Shown: one piece after another, positions 8,704-17,912 of the stretch
Position numbering within the stretch: position 1 is the first letter of the stretch
Layout of the letters: every line of letters begins with the position of its first letter
Source of the DNA: Marinomonas sp. CT5
GTDB lineage: Bacteria; Pseudomonadota; Gammaproteobacteria; Pseudomonadales; Marinomonadaceae
DNA: 64,000 bases
NCBI RefSeq assembly: GCF_018336975.1
Contig: NZ_CP025572.1
Coordinates: forward strand, 2,815,271-2,879,270
Reading direction: 5' to 3'
Position numbers and translations under genes: made by a program
Notes under the pieces: generated by a model
What the model was told of the DNA's origin: nothing
Seen by the model: only the letters and a program-made list of their open reading frames with translations
Databases searched by the model: none

Positions 8704-8718
8704 GCAATAAGCAAGCCA
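8704..8718 (-). promoter_or_regulatory. Sigma-54 promoter of the nasA leader
   Basis: The minus strand reads TGGCTT-GCTTA-TTGC, matching TGGCAC-N5-TTGC with GG at -24 and GC at -12 in exact spacing. The predicted start is near 8692, giving a leader of about 138 nt. No strong sigma-70 promoter was noticed in 8640-8850. A partial GCACC half-site at 8845-8849 could belong to an NtrC site, but this is weak. Confidence 0.6.
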
Positions 8719-8850
8719 ACTTTGACAAGCACTGATTAAAGGCGAAAATCCTTATCTTTTAGCAGCTGCAGCTTTATCATCGACAGAACACTTTCTTATT
8801 AAACCTAAAAATAGCGCCTAAATAGTGCAAACACACAAATACGTGCACCG

Positions 8851-9186
8851 TTATGAGTGTGTTGCGATGAACACCTCTCCCCCTTCTAACTTTGCTTGCC
8901 AATGAGGCACCTTGATATCCTCTTCAAGACATTGGCCTGAGCTCAGCTCATAATGCTGTTTATACAATGGACTAGCCACCACCCACTGATCTTGAAGGTG
9001 AGCAACTAGCCCCCGAGACAAGACATTTGCCTTGCCAATTGGGTCCCAATTACCAATCGCAAAGATTTTATTGTCCGACTCAGGCACGTAGAAAACCGCC
9101 ACCTGCTCGCCATTCAACATGGCTGCAACACCAGCCCCTTCAATTAAATCTTCTTGTTTACAAATTAATTTCCATGGCATCGTCAT
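8851..9186 (-). CDS. nirD: Nitrite reductase small subunit (Rieske-like) NirD
   Basis: NirD is the small partner of the cytoplasmic NAD(P)H nitrite reductase NirB. The ATG at 9186 follows AAGGTGGG with 8-nt spacing, giving 111 residues; upstream in-frame starts would overlap nirB. The sequence has the Rieske-fold pattern without metal ligands: VAVFYVP, IFAIGNWDPIG, LVAHLQDQWVVASPLYKQHY. The missing Cys/His ligands are normal for NirD. It starts 4 nt after the nirB stop. The gene is followed by the long nasA leader. Confidence 0.92.
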   Translation of the reverse strand: MTMPWKLICKQEDLIEGAGVAAMLNGEQVAVFYVPESDNKIFAIGNWDPIGKANVLSRGLVAHLQDQWVVASPLYKQHYELSSGQCLEEDIKVPHWQAKLEGGEVFIATHS

Positions 9187-9190
9187 CGTA

Positions 9191-11749
9191 TTAGCCCACC
9201 TTCGCAATTAATTGCTGTTTTTCAAACTCAGTTGCAGGGCGCATTTGGTCACGCTCCTCAACAAACACCACATTGCTATCGCTTCCCTCATAGTTAACAA
9301 ATTGACGGAAAGTTTTGAGTGCTTCAGGATCCTTCAAAGTGGTTTTCCATTCACACTGGAAGGTATCCACTACGTGCTGCATACTTGCTTCAAGCTCAGC
9401 GCATAATCCCAGCTTGTCGTTAATCACCACATCTTTTAGATACTCTAAACCACCCTCTAAACCTTCCATCCAAACCGAGGTACGCTGTAATCGATCAGCT
9501 GTTTTGGTGTAAAACATTAATACTCGATCGATATATTTCACCAAGGTTTCGTCATCCAAATCTTTCGCAAAAAGATCTCCGTGACGCGGCTTCATACCAC
9601 CATTACCACACACATATAGGTTCCAACCGCCTTCGGTCGCAATCACCCCAATGTCTTTACTTTGAGCTTCAGCGCATTCGCGTGTACAACCAGAAACAGC
9701 AAACTTAATCTTGTGAGGTGAGCGCAGTCCCTTATAACGATTCTCTAAATCAATCGCCATTTTCATACTGTCATTCACCCCGTAACGACACCAAGTACTA
9801 CCAACGCAAGACTTTACCGTACGCAAAGACTTGCCATAGGCTTGACCGGTTTCAAACCCTGCCGCGATGAGCTTCTCCCAAATCTGTGGCAATTGTGACA
9901 AGGTTGCACCAAATAAATCGATACGTTGACCGCCTGTTACCTTGGTATATAAACCGTATTCTTTTGCCACTTCCCCCAATACAATCAATCTTTCAGGGGT
10001 AATTTCACCACCGGGAATACGAGGTACGATGGAATAAGTACCGTCTTTTTGCATATTGGCAAGAAAGCGATCATTTGTGTCTTGCAAACTGATATGCTCT
10101 TTTTTCAGTACGTAATCATTCCAAACGCTGGCTAAAATAGAACCCACAGCCGGTTTGCATATCTCACAACCATGACCTTTACCATGCGTTTTCAATAACT
10201 CAGCAAAAGTTTTAATTTCACCTACTTTCACTAAGTTATATAAATCTTGGCGGGTGTAGGCAAAGTGCTCACAAATATCTGTGCTGACCTCAACTCCCAA
10301 CGCTAATAATTCGTTATCAACGACTTTTTTCAATAACGCAGCACAGCCACCACAACCCGTAGCAGCCTTGGTGATACCTTTTACATCACCCACAGACAAG
10401 GCACCATTGCACACGGCATCACTAATATCTTGCTTAGAAACATTATGGCAACTACAAATCGATGCAGTTGCTGGCAAGGCATCGACCCCTAATCCAACAG
10501 GAGCCCCATCCATTGCAGGCAAAATCAGAGCTTGCGCCTGTGTAGGAAGATCAATCCCATTGAGGTAATACTGCAACAAGGTGTCGTAGTAACTGTTATC
10601 ACCAACCAACACAGCCCCTAACAGCTTTTTGCCATCTTCAGATACCACCATCTTGCGATAGCTTTGACTCAATTCATCTTGATATACAAAGACTTTACAA
10701 CCTTGAGACTGTGCATGTGCATCACCCACAGAGCCAACATCACAGCCCAAGAGTTTCAGTTTTGTACTCATGTCTGCGCCAGTAAAGGTCACACCCGCAT
10801 CACCCATCAGATGCCCTGCAGCCGATTTTGCCATGGCATAACCCGGCGCTACCAAGCCAAAAATACGGTTATTCCAAAGCGCACACTCACCAATAGCGTA
10901 TATATTTTCGTCACTGGTCTGGCAATGGTTATTGACGCAAATACCGCCACGCTCACCAACACTCAACCCTGATTGGTGCGCCAAAGCATCTTGCGGTCGA
11001 ATACCTGCAGAGAACAAAATTAAATCTGTTTCAAGATGAGATCCATCAGCAAAGTTCATTCGGTGAAAAGCCGTCTCCCCATCGACAATCTCTGTAGTTG
11101 CCGTGTTGGTGTAAACTTGCACCCCTAAACCTTCTATCATCTCTTTTAGAACAGCTCCGCCCTGTTCATCCAGCTGTACTGGCATGAGACGAGGCGCAAA
11201 CTCAACCACACTGGTTTCCAAACCAAGGTTTTTCAGCGCATTGGCTGCCTCTAATCCAAGCAAACCACCACCGACAACCGTTCCTCGTGTTACTTGTTTT
11301 GCGCAAGCTCGAATGGCATCCAAATCATCAAGAGTACGGTACACAAAGGTGTTATCACGCTTATGACCAGGAATAGGCGGTACAAAAGGGTAAGACCCAG
11401 TCGCTAGCACAAGCTTGTCATAAGCTAAAGATTCACCATTTTGCAATATCAATTGTTTCGCTTCACGGTCTATCTCGGTCACTAAACTATTGATGAAATA
11501 ACGCACGCCATGTTCATCATATAAAGTGCCATCCGTCATCGCTAAGTCAGCCGCACCTTTTCCAGTGAAATACTCACTAAGATGCACTCGGTCATAGGCT
11601 AAATAAGATTCTTCACCGAACACGGTAATTTGAAAGGTTTCGTGACCACCTTGAGCGATTATCTGCTCAACAAAATGGTGACCGACCATGCCATTGCCAA
11701 CGACAATGAGATGAGGTTTTGTAGTAAGAAAAGACACGGTTGACGTCAT
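9191..11749 (-). CDS. nirB: NAD(P)H-dependent nitrite reductase large subunit NirB
   Basis: NirB reduces nitrite to ammonium in the cytoplasm using FAD, 4Fe-4S and sirohaem. The ATG at 11749 is chosen for GAGG upstream and the usual short lead before the FAD motif VVGNGMVGHHF; 852 residues. In order: FAD/NAD(P) oxidoreductase with a second dinucleotide motif (GGGLLGLEAANAL), two BFD-type [2Fe-2S] segments (CSCHNVS...CGGC and CEIC), the ferredoxin-like half domain, and the 4Fe-4S/sirohaem segment with CVGSTWCRYG and CTRECAEA. All four cluster cysteines are present. It works directly after NasA in the pathway. Confidence 0.96.
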   Translation of the reverse strand: MTSTVSFLTTKPHLIVVGNGMVGHHFVEQIIAQGGHETFQITVFGEESYLAYDRVHLSEYFTGKGAADLAMTDGTLYDEHGVRYFINSLVTEIDREAKQLILQNGESLAYDKLVLATGSYPFVPPIPGHKRDNTFVYRTLDDLDAIRACAKQVTRGTVVGGGLLGLEAANALKNLGLETSVVEFAPRLMPVQLDEQGGAVLKEMIEGLGVQVYTNTATTEIVDGETAFHRMNFADGSHLETDLILFSAGIRPQDALAHQSGLSVGERGGICVNNHCQTSDENIYAIGECALWNNRIFGLVAPGYAMAKSAAGHLMGDAGVTFTGADMSTKLKLLGCDVGSVGDAHAQSQGCKVFVYQDELSQSYRKMVVSEDGKKLLGAVLVGDNSYYDTLLQYYLNGIDLPTQAQALILPAMDGAPVGLGVDALPATASICSCHNVSKQDISDAVCNGALSVGDVKGITKAATGCGGCAALLKKVVDNELLALGVEVSTDICEHFAYTRQDLYNLVKVGEIKTFAELLKTHGKGHGCEICKPAVGSILASVWNDYVLKKEHISLQDTNDRFLANMQKDGTYSIVPRIPGGEITPERLIVLGEVAKEYGLYTKVTGGQRIDLFGATLSQLPQIWEKLIAAGFETGQAYGKSLRTVKSCVGSTWCRYGVNDSMKMAIDLENRYKGLRSPHKIKFAVSGCTRECAEAQSKDIGVIATEGGWNLYVCGNGGMKPRHGDLFAKDLDDETLVKYIDRVLMFYTKTADRLQRTSVWMEGLEGGLEYLKDVVINDKLGLCAELEASMQHVVDTFQCEWKTTLKDPEALKTFRQFVNYEGSDSNVVFVEERDQMRPATEFEKQQLIAKVG

Positions 11750-11819
11750 TATATTTTCCTCGCTGTAACTCTTTTTAAGTAACATGCCTAACGGCTAACA
11801 ACACCAAAAACGACTCAAT

Positions 11820-13058
11820 TTAGGCCACTTGGGGACAGCAATAGGCTTCACCAAACACCAGCAAATCAAGCATGTTAGAGACATTGGTCTTATTTTGAAT
11901 TAACTGGAAATACCAGTTTCCATCGGCGACGTTGCCATAAAGAATTGCGCCAACCAGTATGCCTTCGTTGACTACTAGTTTGCGGTAATGATTTGCGCCC
12001 ACATCTTTGAAAACGATACAACTATCTTCTGTTGAAGCTTGAATCTTTCCCACAGATAAAAGTTGAACGCCGGACACTTTTAATTTGGTTGGTGTAGGCT
12101 CAATATCAAATACAGCCTCTTCACCAGCCAACACCTTCAGCAAGACATTAATTTGTGTCCAGATAGGTGCGACTAAACCAAATGTTTGTCGGTCAAATTC
12201 GCAACACTCCCCCAAAGCATAAATATCTGCATGAGAAGTTTGCATTTTTTTATCGACAATAATGGCGCGATTGGTCTCCAAACCTGCTGCTTTTGCCAAG
12301 TTAATCTCTGGCGAAATCCCAGCTGCCATAACCACTAAATCAATCGCTAATGACTCCCCACTTTGACACTCCACATGGGAAACTCGACCATCATCCTGCT
12401 GCCTAAATGAAACTGGCGACTCCCCAAGTCGAAATTCAATGCCCATTTGCTTAAATCTATTAAGCAAAAGCCCTGCCGCTTCTTCATCTAGCTGTCTATT
12501 TAGCAACCAATTAGAGCGATGAAACACGACTACTTTGTGTCCGCGCTTTACCAAACCAGCCGCCGCCTCTAATCCCAACAAACCGCCACCAATAACACAA
12601 ATTTTCTGGCAGCCAGTTAGCTGAGTCATAACCTCCACGTCCTTCAAAGTACGAAAAGCCATAACATTTGGCGCTTCTCTGCCTTTGATTGGTAATAAGC
12701 TGGCCCTTGAGCCAGTTGCCAATACCAATTTGTCATACCCAATGAGCTGCCCACTTTTTAACGTAAGGGTTTTCGCTCCTACATTCAGGCTGGTTACTGG
12801 ATCATTAGCAAGCACCTGTACTCCTTCATCGCACATGCGTTGCATATCCACTAACGGCATATCAGCCTGAGAAATCTCATTGGCCAATAATGAAGACAGC
12901 AGAATTCGGTTATATCCCACGTTAGCTTCTTCCCCGATCAAAATGATCTGGAACAAGTGACCATGGGATTGCCACAAATCATGCGCCAATTTGCTACCGG
13001 CCATTCCGGCACCAACAATGACAAGATGACGTTTGTTATGCATTGGCAACTTTGACAT
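11820..13058 (-). CDS. NAD(P)/FAD oxidoreductase, probable electron-transfer subunit of nitrate reductase
   Basis: The protein resembles the N-terminal reductase half of NirB and the NasB/NasC-type subunits that feed electrons from NAD(P)H to NasA. It has an FAD-binding VIVGAGMAGSKLAHDL near residue 13, an NAD(P)-binding CVIGGGLLGLEAAAGL near residue 150, and a C-terminal reductase domain. No 2Fe-2S cysteine set is seen. The ATG at 13058 follows AAGG and overlaps the end of nrtD by 23 nt, giving 412 residues; an ATG at 13043 is a possible alternative. A role as NasA reductase is inferred from context, since NasA carries its own BFD domain. Confidence 0.85.
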   Translation of the reverse strand: MSKLPMHNKRHLVIVGAGMAGSKLAHDLWQSHGHLFQIILIGEEANVGYNRILLSSLLANEISQADMPLVDMQRMCDEGVQVLANDPVTSLNVGAKTLTLKSGQLIGYDKLVLATGSRASLLPIKGREAPNVMAFRTLKDVEVMTQLTGCQKICVIGGGLLGLEAAAGLVKRGHKVVVFHRSNWLLNRQLDEEAAGLLLNRFKQMGIEFRLGESPVSFRQQDDGRVSHVECQSGESLAIDLVVMAAGISPEINLAKAAGLETNRAIIVDKKMQTSHADIYALGECCEFDRQTFGLVAPIWTQINVLLKVLAGEEAVFDIEPTPTKLKVSGVQLLSVGKIQASTEDSCIVFKDVGANHYRKLVVNEGILVGAILYGNVADGNWYFQLIQNKTNVSNMLDLLVFGEAYCCPQVA

Positions 13059-13884
13059 TATCTGTCGCCTTATTATTTTTAGCCGCCACTTGAATTGGCT
13101 CAACTTTGCGCTGCTTTTCATAGAGGAAAGTTAATACTTGCGTACGATAATCAACGTATCTAGGGTCATTCGCTAACGCTAAACGATCACGAGGACGCTC
13201 TAAATCCACATGCAATATTTCTCCTACCGTGGCAGCTGGGCCATTAGTCATCATGACAATACGATCCGACAACAACACAGCCTCATCCACATCATGAGTA
13301 ATCATAATCACTGTGTTGTTAAGGTCTTTTTGAATTTCCATCAAAGAGTCTTGAAGATGTGCACGGGTTAAAGCGTCCAACGCACCAAAGGGTTCATCCA
13401 TAAGCAAAACACTAGGCTCCATAGCCAGAGCTCGAGCAATACCAACACGCTGCTTCATACCGCCTGAAATTTCATCTGGACGTTTATCAGCCGCATGCGT
13501 CATGTGCACCAACTCAAGGTTATGCATGATCCAGTCATGCATTTCTTTTTTGGTTTTGGTTTTACGAAATACCTGCTTAACCGCCAACTCAACATTTTGA
13601 TAGGACGTTAACCAAGGTAATAATGAATGGTTTTGAAACACCACCGCACGTTCAGGGCCAGGCCCTTTCACCTCTCGGCCATCTAATAAAATGCCGCCCT
13701 CAGTCGCATCGTATAGACCCGCGACAATATTCAGAACCGTAGATTTACCACAACCAGAGTGACCAATGAGTGAAACAAATTCGCCCTTCTCAATTTTTAA
13801 ACTTACATTATCTAAAGCCTTAAACGGCCCTTTTGGAGTTGGAAATTCAATCGATATATGACTGATGTCTAAATGTGTTGCCAT
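13036..13884 (-). CDS. Nitrate ABC transporter ATP-binding protein
   Basis: This NrtD/NasD-type ATPase powers nitrate uptake at the inner face of the membrane. Walker A is GHSGCGKST, the signature SGGMKQRVGIARAL, Walker B LLMDEPFGALD, the H-loop ITHDVDEA. FQNHSLLPWLTSYQNV is typical of the nitrate/taurine/sulfonate group. The ATG at 13884 is preferred over that at 13890 because the CGGGAGA site would be only 1 nt from the latter but 7 nt from the former. 282 residues. It lies between the permease gene and the FAD oxidoreductase. Confidence 0.93.
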   Translation of the reverse strand: MATHLDISHISIEFPTPKGPFKALDNVSLKIEKGEFVSLIGHSGCGKSTVLNIVAGLYDATEGGILLDGREVKGPGPERAVVFQNHSLLPWLTSYQNVELAVKQVFRKTKTKKEMHDWIMHNLELVHMTHAADKRPDEISGGMKQRVGIARALAMEPSVLLMDEPFGALDALTRAHLQDSLMEIQKDLNNTVIMITHDVDEAVLLSDRIVMMTNGPAATVGEILHVDLERPRDRLALANDPRYVDYRTQVLTFLYEKQRKVEPIQVAAKNNKATDNVKVANA

Positions 13885-13925
13885 GTTCATTCTCCCGTTA
13901 GCATTTTTCTTTTAGCTATCTTGTT

Positions 13926-14897
13926 CTAGCGAAGTACCTGAGTTTTATCCCAAGAAGCAAAGCGCTGAATTGTTAACATGACTCGGTCTAACAAATAGCC
14001 AATAAAACCAATCATCAATACCGCTACCATGATTCGCCCCAAAGAATTCGAACTACCGTTCTGAAATTCATCCCAGACGAACTTCCCAAGACCTGGGTTT
14101 TGCGCCAGCATTTCTGCAGCAATTAACACCATCCAAGCAATACCGAGCGATAAACGCAGACCGGTAAACATCAAAGGAATTGCGGATGGAATGACGATTT
14201 TCATCACATGAGTCATCCAGCCAAGCTGCAAAACCTTGGAAACGTTCAACAAATCTTTCTCGACAGCAGCAACACCCACAGCCGTGTTAATCAAAGTAGG
14301 CCACATACAACACAAGGTTACGGTGAACATGGAGGTTAAAAACGATTTGGAAAATATAGGATCATCAGATACATAACTCGCACTCACTACCATAGTTACC
14401 AAAGGCAGCCATGCTAGAGGAGAGACGGGTTTAAAAACCTGAATAACAGGGTTCAACGCGCTGTAAACGGAACGGTTTAATCCGATTAAAATACCTAATG
14501 GAATAGCAATCAAACTCGCCAAACCAAACCCTGCTAGTACGGTATAAAGGCTGGTAAATATTTGATCAAAAAAAGTAGGCTTGCCTGTATAGTCTCTTAG
14601 CTTGCCAACATAGCTTGGATCTTTCGCTTGTCGCTCAGCAATTCTTTCTTCTTGACGCGCGTAGAATTTTTCTTCTTTTATGCGCTCATTTTGATGTTCG
14701 GTTAGCAAGCTGTTCCATTGCTCGTAAACTACAACAGGCCCAGGAAACTCTCCCAACGAGGTATGTACCCGACTCGCGCCGGCTTGCCATAACAAGATGA
14801 ACACTACAATGCCGAAGACAGGCAGTAAGATTCCTTTCAAAGAAAAGGCACTAATTTTGTCTTTTAACGAGGCCATGGTTACGCTTGCTATCATCAT
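13926..14897 (-). CDS. Nitrate ABC transporter permease
   Basis: This NrtB-type permease of the BPD_transp_1 family has an N-terminal membrane segment (LPVFGIVVFILLWQAG, about 26-41), a long polar insert containing LGEFPGPVVVYEQWNSL, and a cluster of membrane helices after residue 110. The ATPase-coupling loop is near LRLSLGIAWMVLIAAEM (about 250-266). It has 323 residues. It couples to the ATPase encoded 41 nt downstream and to the binding protein encoded upstream. The ribosome binding site is weak; the second ATG at 14894 is equally possible. Confidence 0.92.
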   Translation of the reverse strand: MMIASVTMASLKDKISAFSLKGILLPVFGIVVFILLWQAGASRVHTSLGEFPGPVVVYEQWNSLLTEHQNERIKEEKFYARQEERIAERQAKDPSYVGKLRDYTGKPTFFDQIFTSLYTVLAGFGLASLIAIPLGILIGLNRSVYSALNPVIQVFKPVSPLAWLPLVTMVVSASYVSDDPIFSKSFLTSMFTVTLCCMWPTLINTAVGVAAVEKDLLNVSKVLQLGWMTHVMKIVIPSAIPLMFTGLRLSLGIAWMVLIAAEMLAQNPGLGKFVWDEFQNGSSNSLGRIMVAVLMIGFIGYLLDRVMLTIQRFASWDKTQVLR

Positions 14898-14922
14898 CTT
14901 TTACTCACTCAATTTAACTCAT

Positions 14923-14949
14923 AAAACGGCTACGCTGTGTAGCCGCTTT
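14923..14949 (-). terminator. Intercistronic hairpin between binding protein and permease
   Basis: A 7-bp stem CGGCTAC/GTAGCCG (14927-14933 with 14939-14945) and a 5-nt loop lie in the 64-nt gap between the two genes. On the minus strand the hairpin is followed by TTTTA. This is a leaky terminator or a 3' stabiliser that would make more binding protein than permease, as is common in ABC uptake operons. Confidence 0.5.
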
Positions 14950-14961
14950 ATCTTGTTTACG

Positions 14962-16371
14962 TTAGATTTTGTCGTCGCCTTTTAAGCCGATTTTGAAGCT
15001 TTTCAAGTAATCATTAGGGCGTTTACCGTCATAGGTAACCCCATCGATAAAGTCACTTTGTGGTGGTTTAAAACCATCTTCTTTTTCAAAATCTGGAAAC
15101 TCAGACGCCATCATCACACCATCTTCAATCAAAGATTTTGCCGCTTGTGCATAAATGTCTGGACGATAAACGTCTTTCGCCGTTTTCATATACCACTCAT
15201 CGGATTTTGGCTCAGCAATCTGTCCCCAACGGCGCATTTGCGTTAAGTACCAAATCGCATCGCTGTAATAAGGGTAAGTTGCGTTATGACGGAAGAATAC
15301 GTTGAAGTCTGGAATCTCGCGTTTATCGCCTTTCTCATACTCAAAAGTGCCTGTCATACTGTTGGCAATAACATCATAGTCCGCACCAACATATTGGCTG
15401 CGAGAAAGGATTTTTACTGCTTCAGGGCGATTCGCATTGTTGTTTTCATCTAACCATTTCGCCGCGCGAATCATAGCCTTCACAACGCGGATATGAGTAT
15501 TTGGATATTCTTCAGCCCAATCACTGCTTACCCCAAACACTTTCTCAGGGTTGTTCTTCCAAATTTCATAATCGGTAATAACTGGCACGCCAATACCTTT
15601 AAATACCGCTTGCTGGTTCCAAGGTTCGCCTACGCAATAGCCAGAAATAGTTCCAGCTTCCATGGTAGCTGGCATTTGTGGCGGCGGTGTCACAGACAAC
15701 AAGGCATCGGCGTTAATTTGACCGCTAGTATCACCTCGCTCTGGTGCGTAATAACCAGGGTGAATGCCACCAGCAGCAAGCCAGTAACGTAATTCGTAGT
15801 TATGAGTGGATACAGGAAACACCATCCCCATTTTGAAAGGCTTGCCTTGGGCTTTATAGCCATCGATAACAGGTTTTAACGCGCTAGCACTGATTGGATG
15901 AACGGGCTTACCATCTGGGCCGTTAGGAATGTTTTTCTTCATTTCATCCCAAACATCGTTTGAGACGGTAATGCCATTACCATTCAAATCCATACTAAAG
16001 GCTGTCACTACATGAGCTTTCGTACCGTATCCGATAGTTGCCCCTAGCGGTTGACCCGCTAGCATATGCGCACCATCTAACTGACCATCAATGACTCGAT
16101 CTAATAATACTTTCCAGTTCGCTTGCGCTTCTAAAGTGACATACAAACCTTCATCTTCAAAATAGCCTTTTTCGTAGGCAATAGCCAATGGCGCCATATC
16201 TGTTAATTTGATAAAACCAAATTTCAGCTCTTCTTTTTCTGCATAACCTAGCTCTGCATGAGCAGCGCCAGTTATTAGTACAGAACCCAATACGATAGAC
16301 AGACTTATTTTTTGAGTGGCATTAACAAAGATCGGCAAACCAATAGCCGTTTTCAAACATCTTAGGTTCAT
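14962..16371 (-). CDS. Nitrate ABC transporter substrate-binding protein NrtA-like
   Basis: The CmpA/NrtA-type protein binds nitrate outside the inner membrane. A signal peptide (positive LRCLKTA, then hydrophobic [18 protein letters not shown]) ends near residue 38. The mature part has [34 protein letters not shown] and [15 protein letters not shown], all hallmarks of nitrate/bicarbonate-binding proteins. The ATG at 16371 is preferred because GGAG stands 7 nt upstream; the GTG at 16377 is too close to it. 469 residues. The gene has its own sigma-54 promoter and attenuated leader. Confidence 0.93.
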   Translation of the reverse strand: MNLRCLKTAIGLPIFVNATQKISLSIVLGSVLITGAAHAELGYAEKEELKFGFIKLTDMAPLAIAYEKGYFEDEGLYVTLEAQANWKVLLDRVIDGQLDGAHMLAGQPLGATIGYGTKAHVVTAFSMDLNGNGITVSNDVWDEMKKNIPNGPDGKPVHPISASALKPVIDGYKAQGKPFKMGMVFPVSTHNYELRYWLAAGGIHPGYYAPERGDTSGQINADALLSVTPPPQMPATMEAGTISGYCVGEPWNQQAVFKGIGVPVITDYEIWKNNPEKVFGVSSDWAEEYPNTHIRVVKAMIRAAKWLDENNNANRPEAVKILSRSQYVGADYDVIANSMTGTFEYEKGDKREIPDFNVFFRHNATYPYYSDAIWYLTQMRRWGQIAEPKSDEWYMKTAKDVYRPDIYAQAAKSLIEDGVMMASEFPDFEKEDGFKPPQSDFIDGVTYDGKRPNDYLKSFKIGLKGDDKI

Positions 16372-16403
16372 AATCACGCTCCGCTTAAGGGGTTAAACAC
16401 TAC

Positions 16404-16455
16404 AAAACAAAAAAAGGCGCATGCAAATCACAATCTATGTGTTCGCAGGCGCCTT
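16404..16455 (-). terminator. Intrinsic terminator in the nrtA leader
   Basis: On the minus strand AAGGCGC (16455-16449) pairs with GCGCCTT (16420-16414). The stem is extended by further pairs around an inner CACA/TGTG hairpin. It is followed by TTTTTTTGTTTT. It sits 33 nt before the NrtA ATG and downstream of a sigma-54 promoter, so full-length transcription must pass it. Confidence 0.8.
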
Positions 16456-16484
16456 TGCCATTCAAAGAAAGTCCTACATTGGAC
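16448..16484 (-). promoter_or_regulatory. ANTAR (NasT) antiterminator element, nrtA leader
   Basis: Two hairpins with 6-nt loops stand in tandem on the minus strand. P1 (16484-16471) is GTCC-AATGTA-GGAC; P2 (16459-16448) is GGC-AAAGGC-GCC. Both loops have A at position 1 and G at position 4, the defining features of ANTAR-protein targets, and 11 nt separate them. P2 overlaps the 5' arm of the terminator, so forming P2 disrupts it. The NasT gene lies upstream in the same locus. P1 and P2 geometry is seen directly; binding by NasT is inferred. Confidence 0.7.
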
Positions 16485-16565
16485 AATCAATAATGTGGGT
16501 GATAACTAACTACCGTTGCTAGACTCACCAAAATTTTAATCTCTATGTTTCTATCTCTCTTCTAA

Positions 16566-16582
16566 AGCACACAATGTGCCAA
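16566..16582 (-). promoter_or_regulatory. Sigma-54 promoter of nrtA
   Basis: The minus strand reads TGGCAC-ATTGT-GTGC-T (16581-16566), with the -24 hexamer perfect and the -12 GC in exact spacing. The predicted start is near 16555, giving a leader of about 185 nt that holds the antiterminator and terminator. Confidence 0.72.
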
Positions 16583-16687
16583 GAAAATTAACCATCTGAT
16601 TTTAAAGATTTTTTGTTACTACACTACAATTAAGTGTAAGCAATAAGCACAGACAGTCACTTTGTTTGCCCAATCATCATGCAAGCC

Positions 16688-16697
16688 GCACCAAAAT
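16688..16697. promoter_or_regulatory. Possible NtrC half-operator
   Basis: GCACCAAAAT at 16688-16697 matches the left half of the NtrC consensus GCACCAAAATGGTGC, but the right half does not match. It lies about 106 bp upstream of the -24 element, a normal enhancer distance. On its own it is weak evidence. Confidence 0.3.
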
Positions 16698-16718
16698 AAG
16701 ACACCCATCTCAGATTGA

Positions 16719-17912
16719 TTACTTTATAAAACCACTCAAAATACCATCGGGGTGCAATCGTATCTTTCCAGACGCCACGGCCTCCAACCAACCAGATTCA
16801 TCGTCGGCCGATAAATGCCAACTCATATGATCTTTTTCTCCTATTAGCCCCAAAGCTTTAAAGTAAAGATCCTGACGATAAACCTGCTCTGCAATTGTAT
16901 TCAGCGTCTTAATATCCCCCAATTGATGCCAGCGATGCATTTGCGCCATGATCCACAAAGCATAACTTGGCAAAGGCTTATTAATTTCATGACCTGAAAA
17001 GCGCTGATAGGCTTTCATCGGCCAATCAAATTGGCCTTTTGGCTTAATGGCACTAAATCCGTACACCAGTTGTTCTAACGTACAATTCAAATAATCTGGA
17101 TGGCTTAAAATACTAAGTAATTCCGTTTGATTACTTGGCTCATCAACCCATAAACACGCTTTTTCTAACGCTCTAATAATTGATAAATGCACTTCCGGAT
17201 TCTGTTCAGCCCATGCGGAATTTACGCCAAACACTTTTTCAGGAGTACTTCCCCATATCTCATAACCTGTCACGAGCATGTGCCCCACCCCTTGCTCTAC
17301 TGCAAGGCTGTTCCATGGCTCTCCCACGCAATAACCATCAATATCACCGGATTTTAAGCTATCGAGCATTTTTACGGGTGGAACAACAACTATTTGCACA
17401 TCTTTATCGGAATCAATTCCGGCTCGGCTTAGCCAGTCTCGCAATTGATAATTATGGGATGAATAAGGGTAAACCATGGCAAAACGCAATGGGTCGGCAT
17501 CCATACTTCGCGCATCGAGCAGTCTTTTAAGCGCTATTCCACTGCGGATATCAGTAGAAGACTCAGCATAATGCTGCAACTCTTCATACAAGGCATTTCC
17601 TATCGTGATGCCGTTACCATTATGACTGACAGTAAAACTCGTCTGCATAGCCGTCTTAATAGTGCCAATACCTAAACTGGCGGCAATCGGCATAGACGCC
17701 AACATATGTGCACCATCCAGTAAACTAAAGGCAACTTTATCGCGAATACTTGCCCAAGACGCCTCTTTAGATAACACCACTTCCACGCCTTCTTGGATGA
17801 AAAAACCTTTTTCTTGAGCAATAACAAAAGGCGCACAATCGATAAGCGGAATAAATCCGATGCGGACAGGCTCGCTAGTTTGAATAATAGTATTTGACTG
17901 TGTCAGGTTCAC
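16719..17912 (-). CDS. nasS: NasS-like nitrate-sensing regulatory protein
   Basis: The protein is homologous to the NrtA binding protein ([51 protein letters not shown]) but has no signal peptide, so it stays in the cytoplasm. This is the NasS type: without nitrate it holds NasT inactive, and with nitrate it releases it. The start is GTG at 17912, supported by GGGAGG at 6-nt spacing and a GTGA overlap with the nasT stop, which implies translational coupling and matched amounts. 397 residues. It is followed by 340 nt of regulatory DNA before nrtA. Confidence 0.88.
   Translation of the reverse strand: MNLTQSNTIIQTSEPVRIGFIPLIDCAPFVIAQEKGFFIQEGVEVVLSKEASWASIRDKVAFSLLDGAHMLASMPIAASLGIGTIKTAMQTSFTVSHNGNGITIGNALYEELQHYAESSTDIRSGIALKRLLDARSMDADPLRFAMVYPYSSHNYQLRDWLSRAGIDSDKDVQIVVVPPVKMLDSLKSGDIDGYCVGEPWNSLAVEQGVGHMLVTGYEIWGSTPEKVFGVNSAWAEQNPEVHLSIIRALEKACLWVDEPSNQTELLSILSHPDYLNCTLEQLVYGFSAIKPKGQFDWPMKAYQRFSGHEINKPLPSYALWIMAQMHRWHQLGDIKTLNTIAEQVYRQDLYFKALGLIGEKDHMSWHLSADDESGWLEAVASGKIRLHPDGILSGFIK

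Noticed and set aside
16620..16650. Another sigma-54 element at the TGTGCTTATTGC stretch upstream of nrtA
   Set aside because: The -12 part is present but no GG stands at -24 in correct spacing; the site at 16566-16582 is far better.
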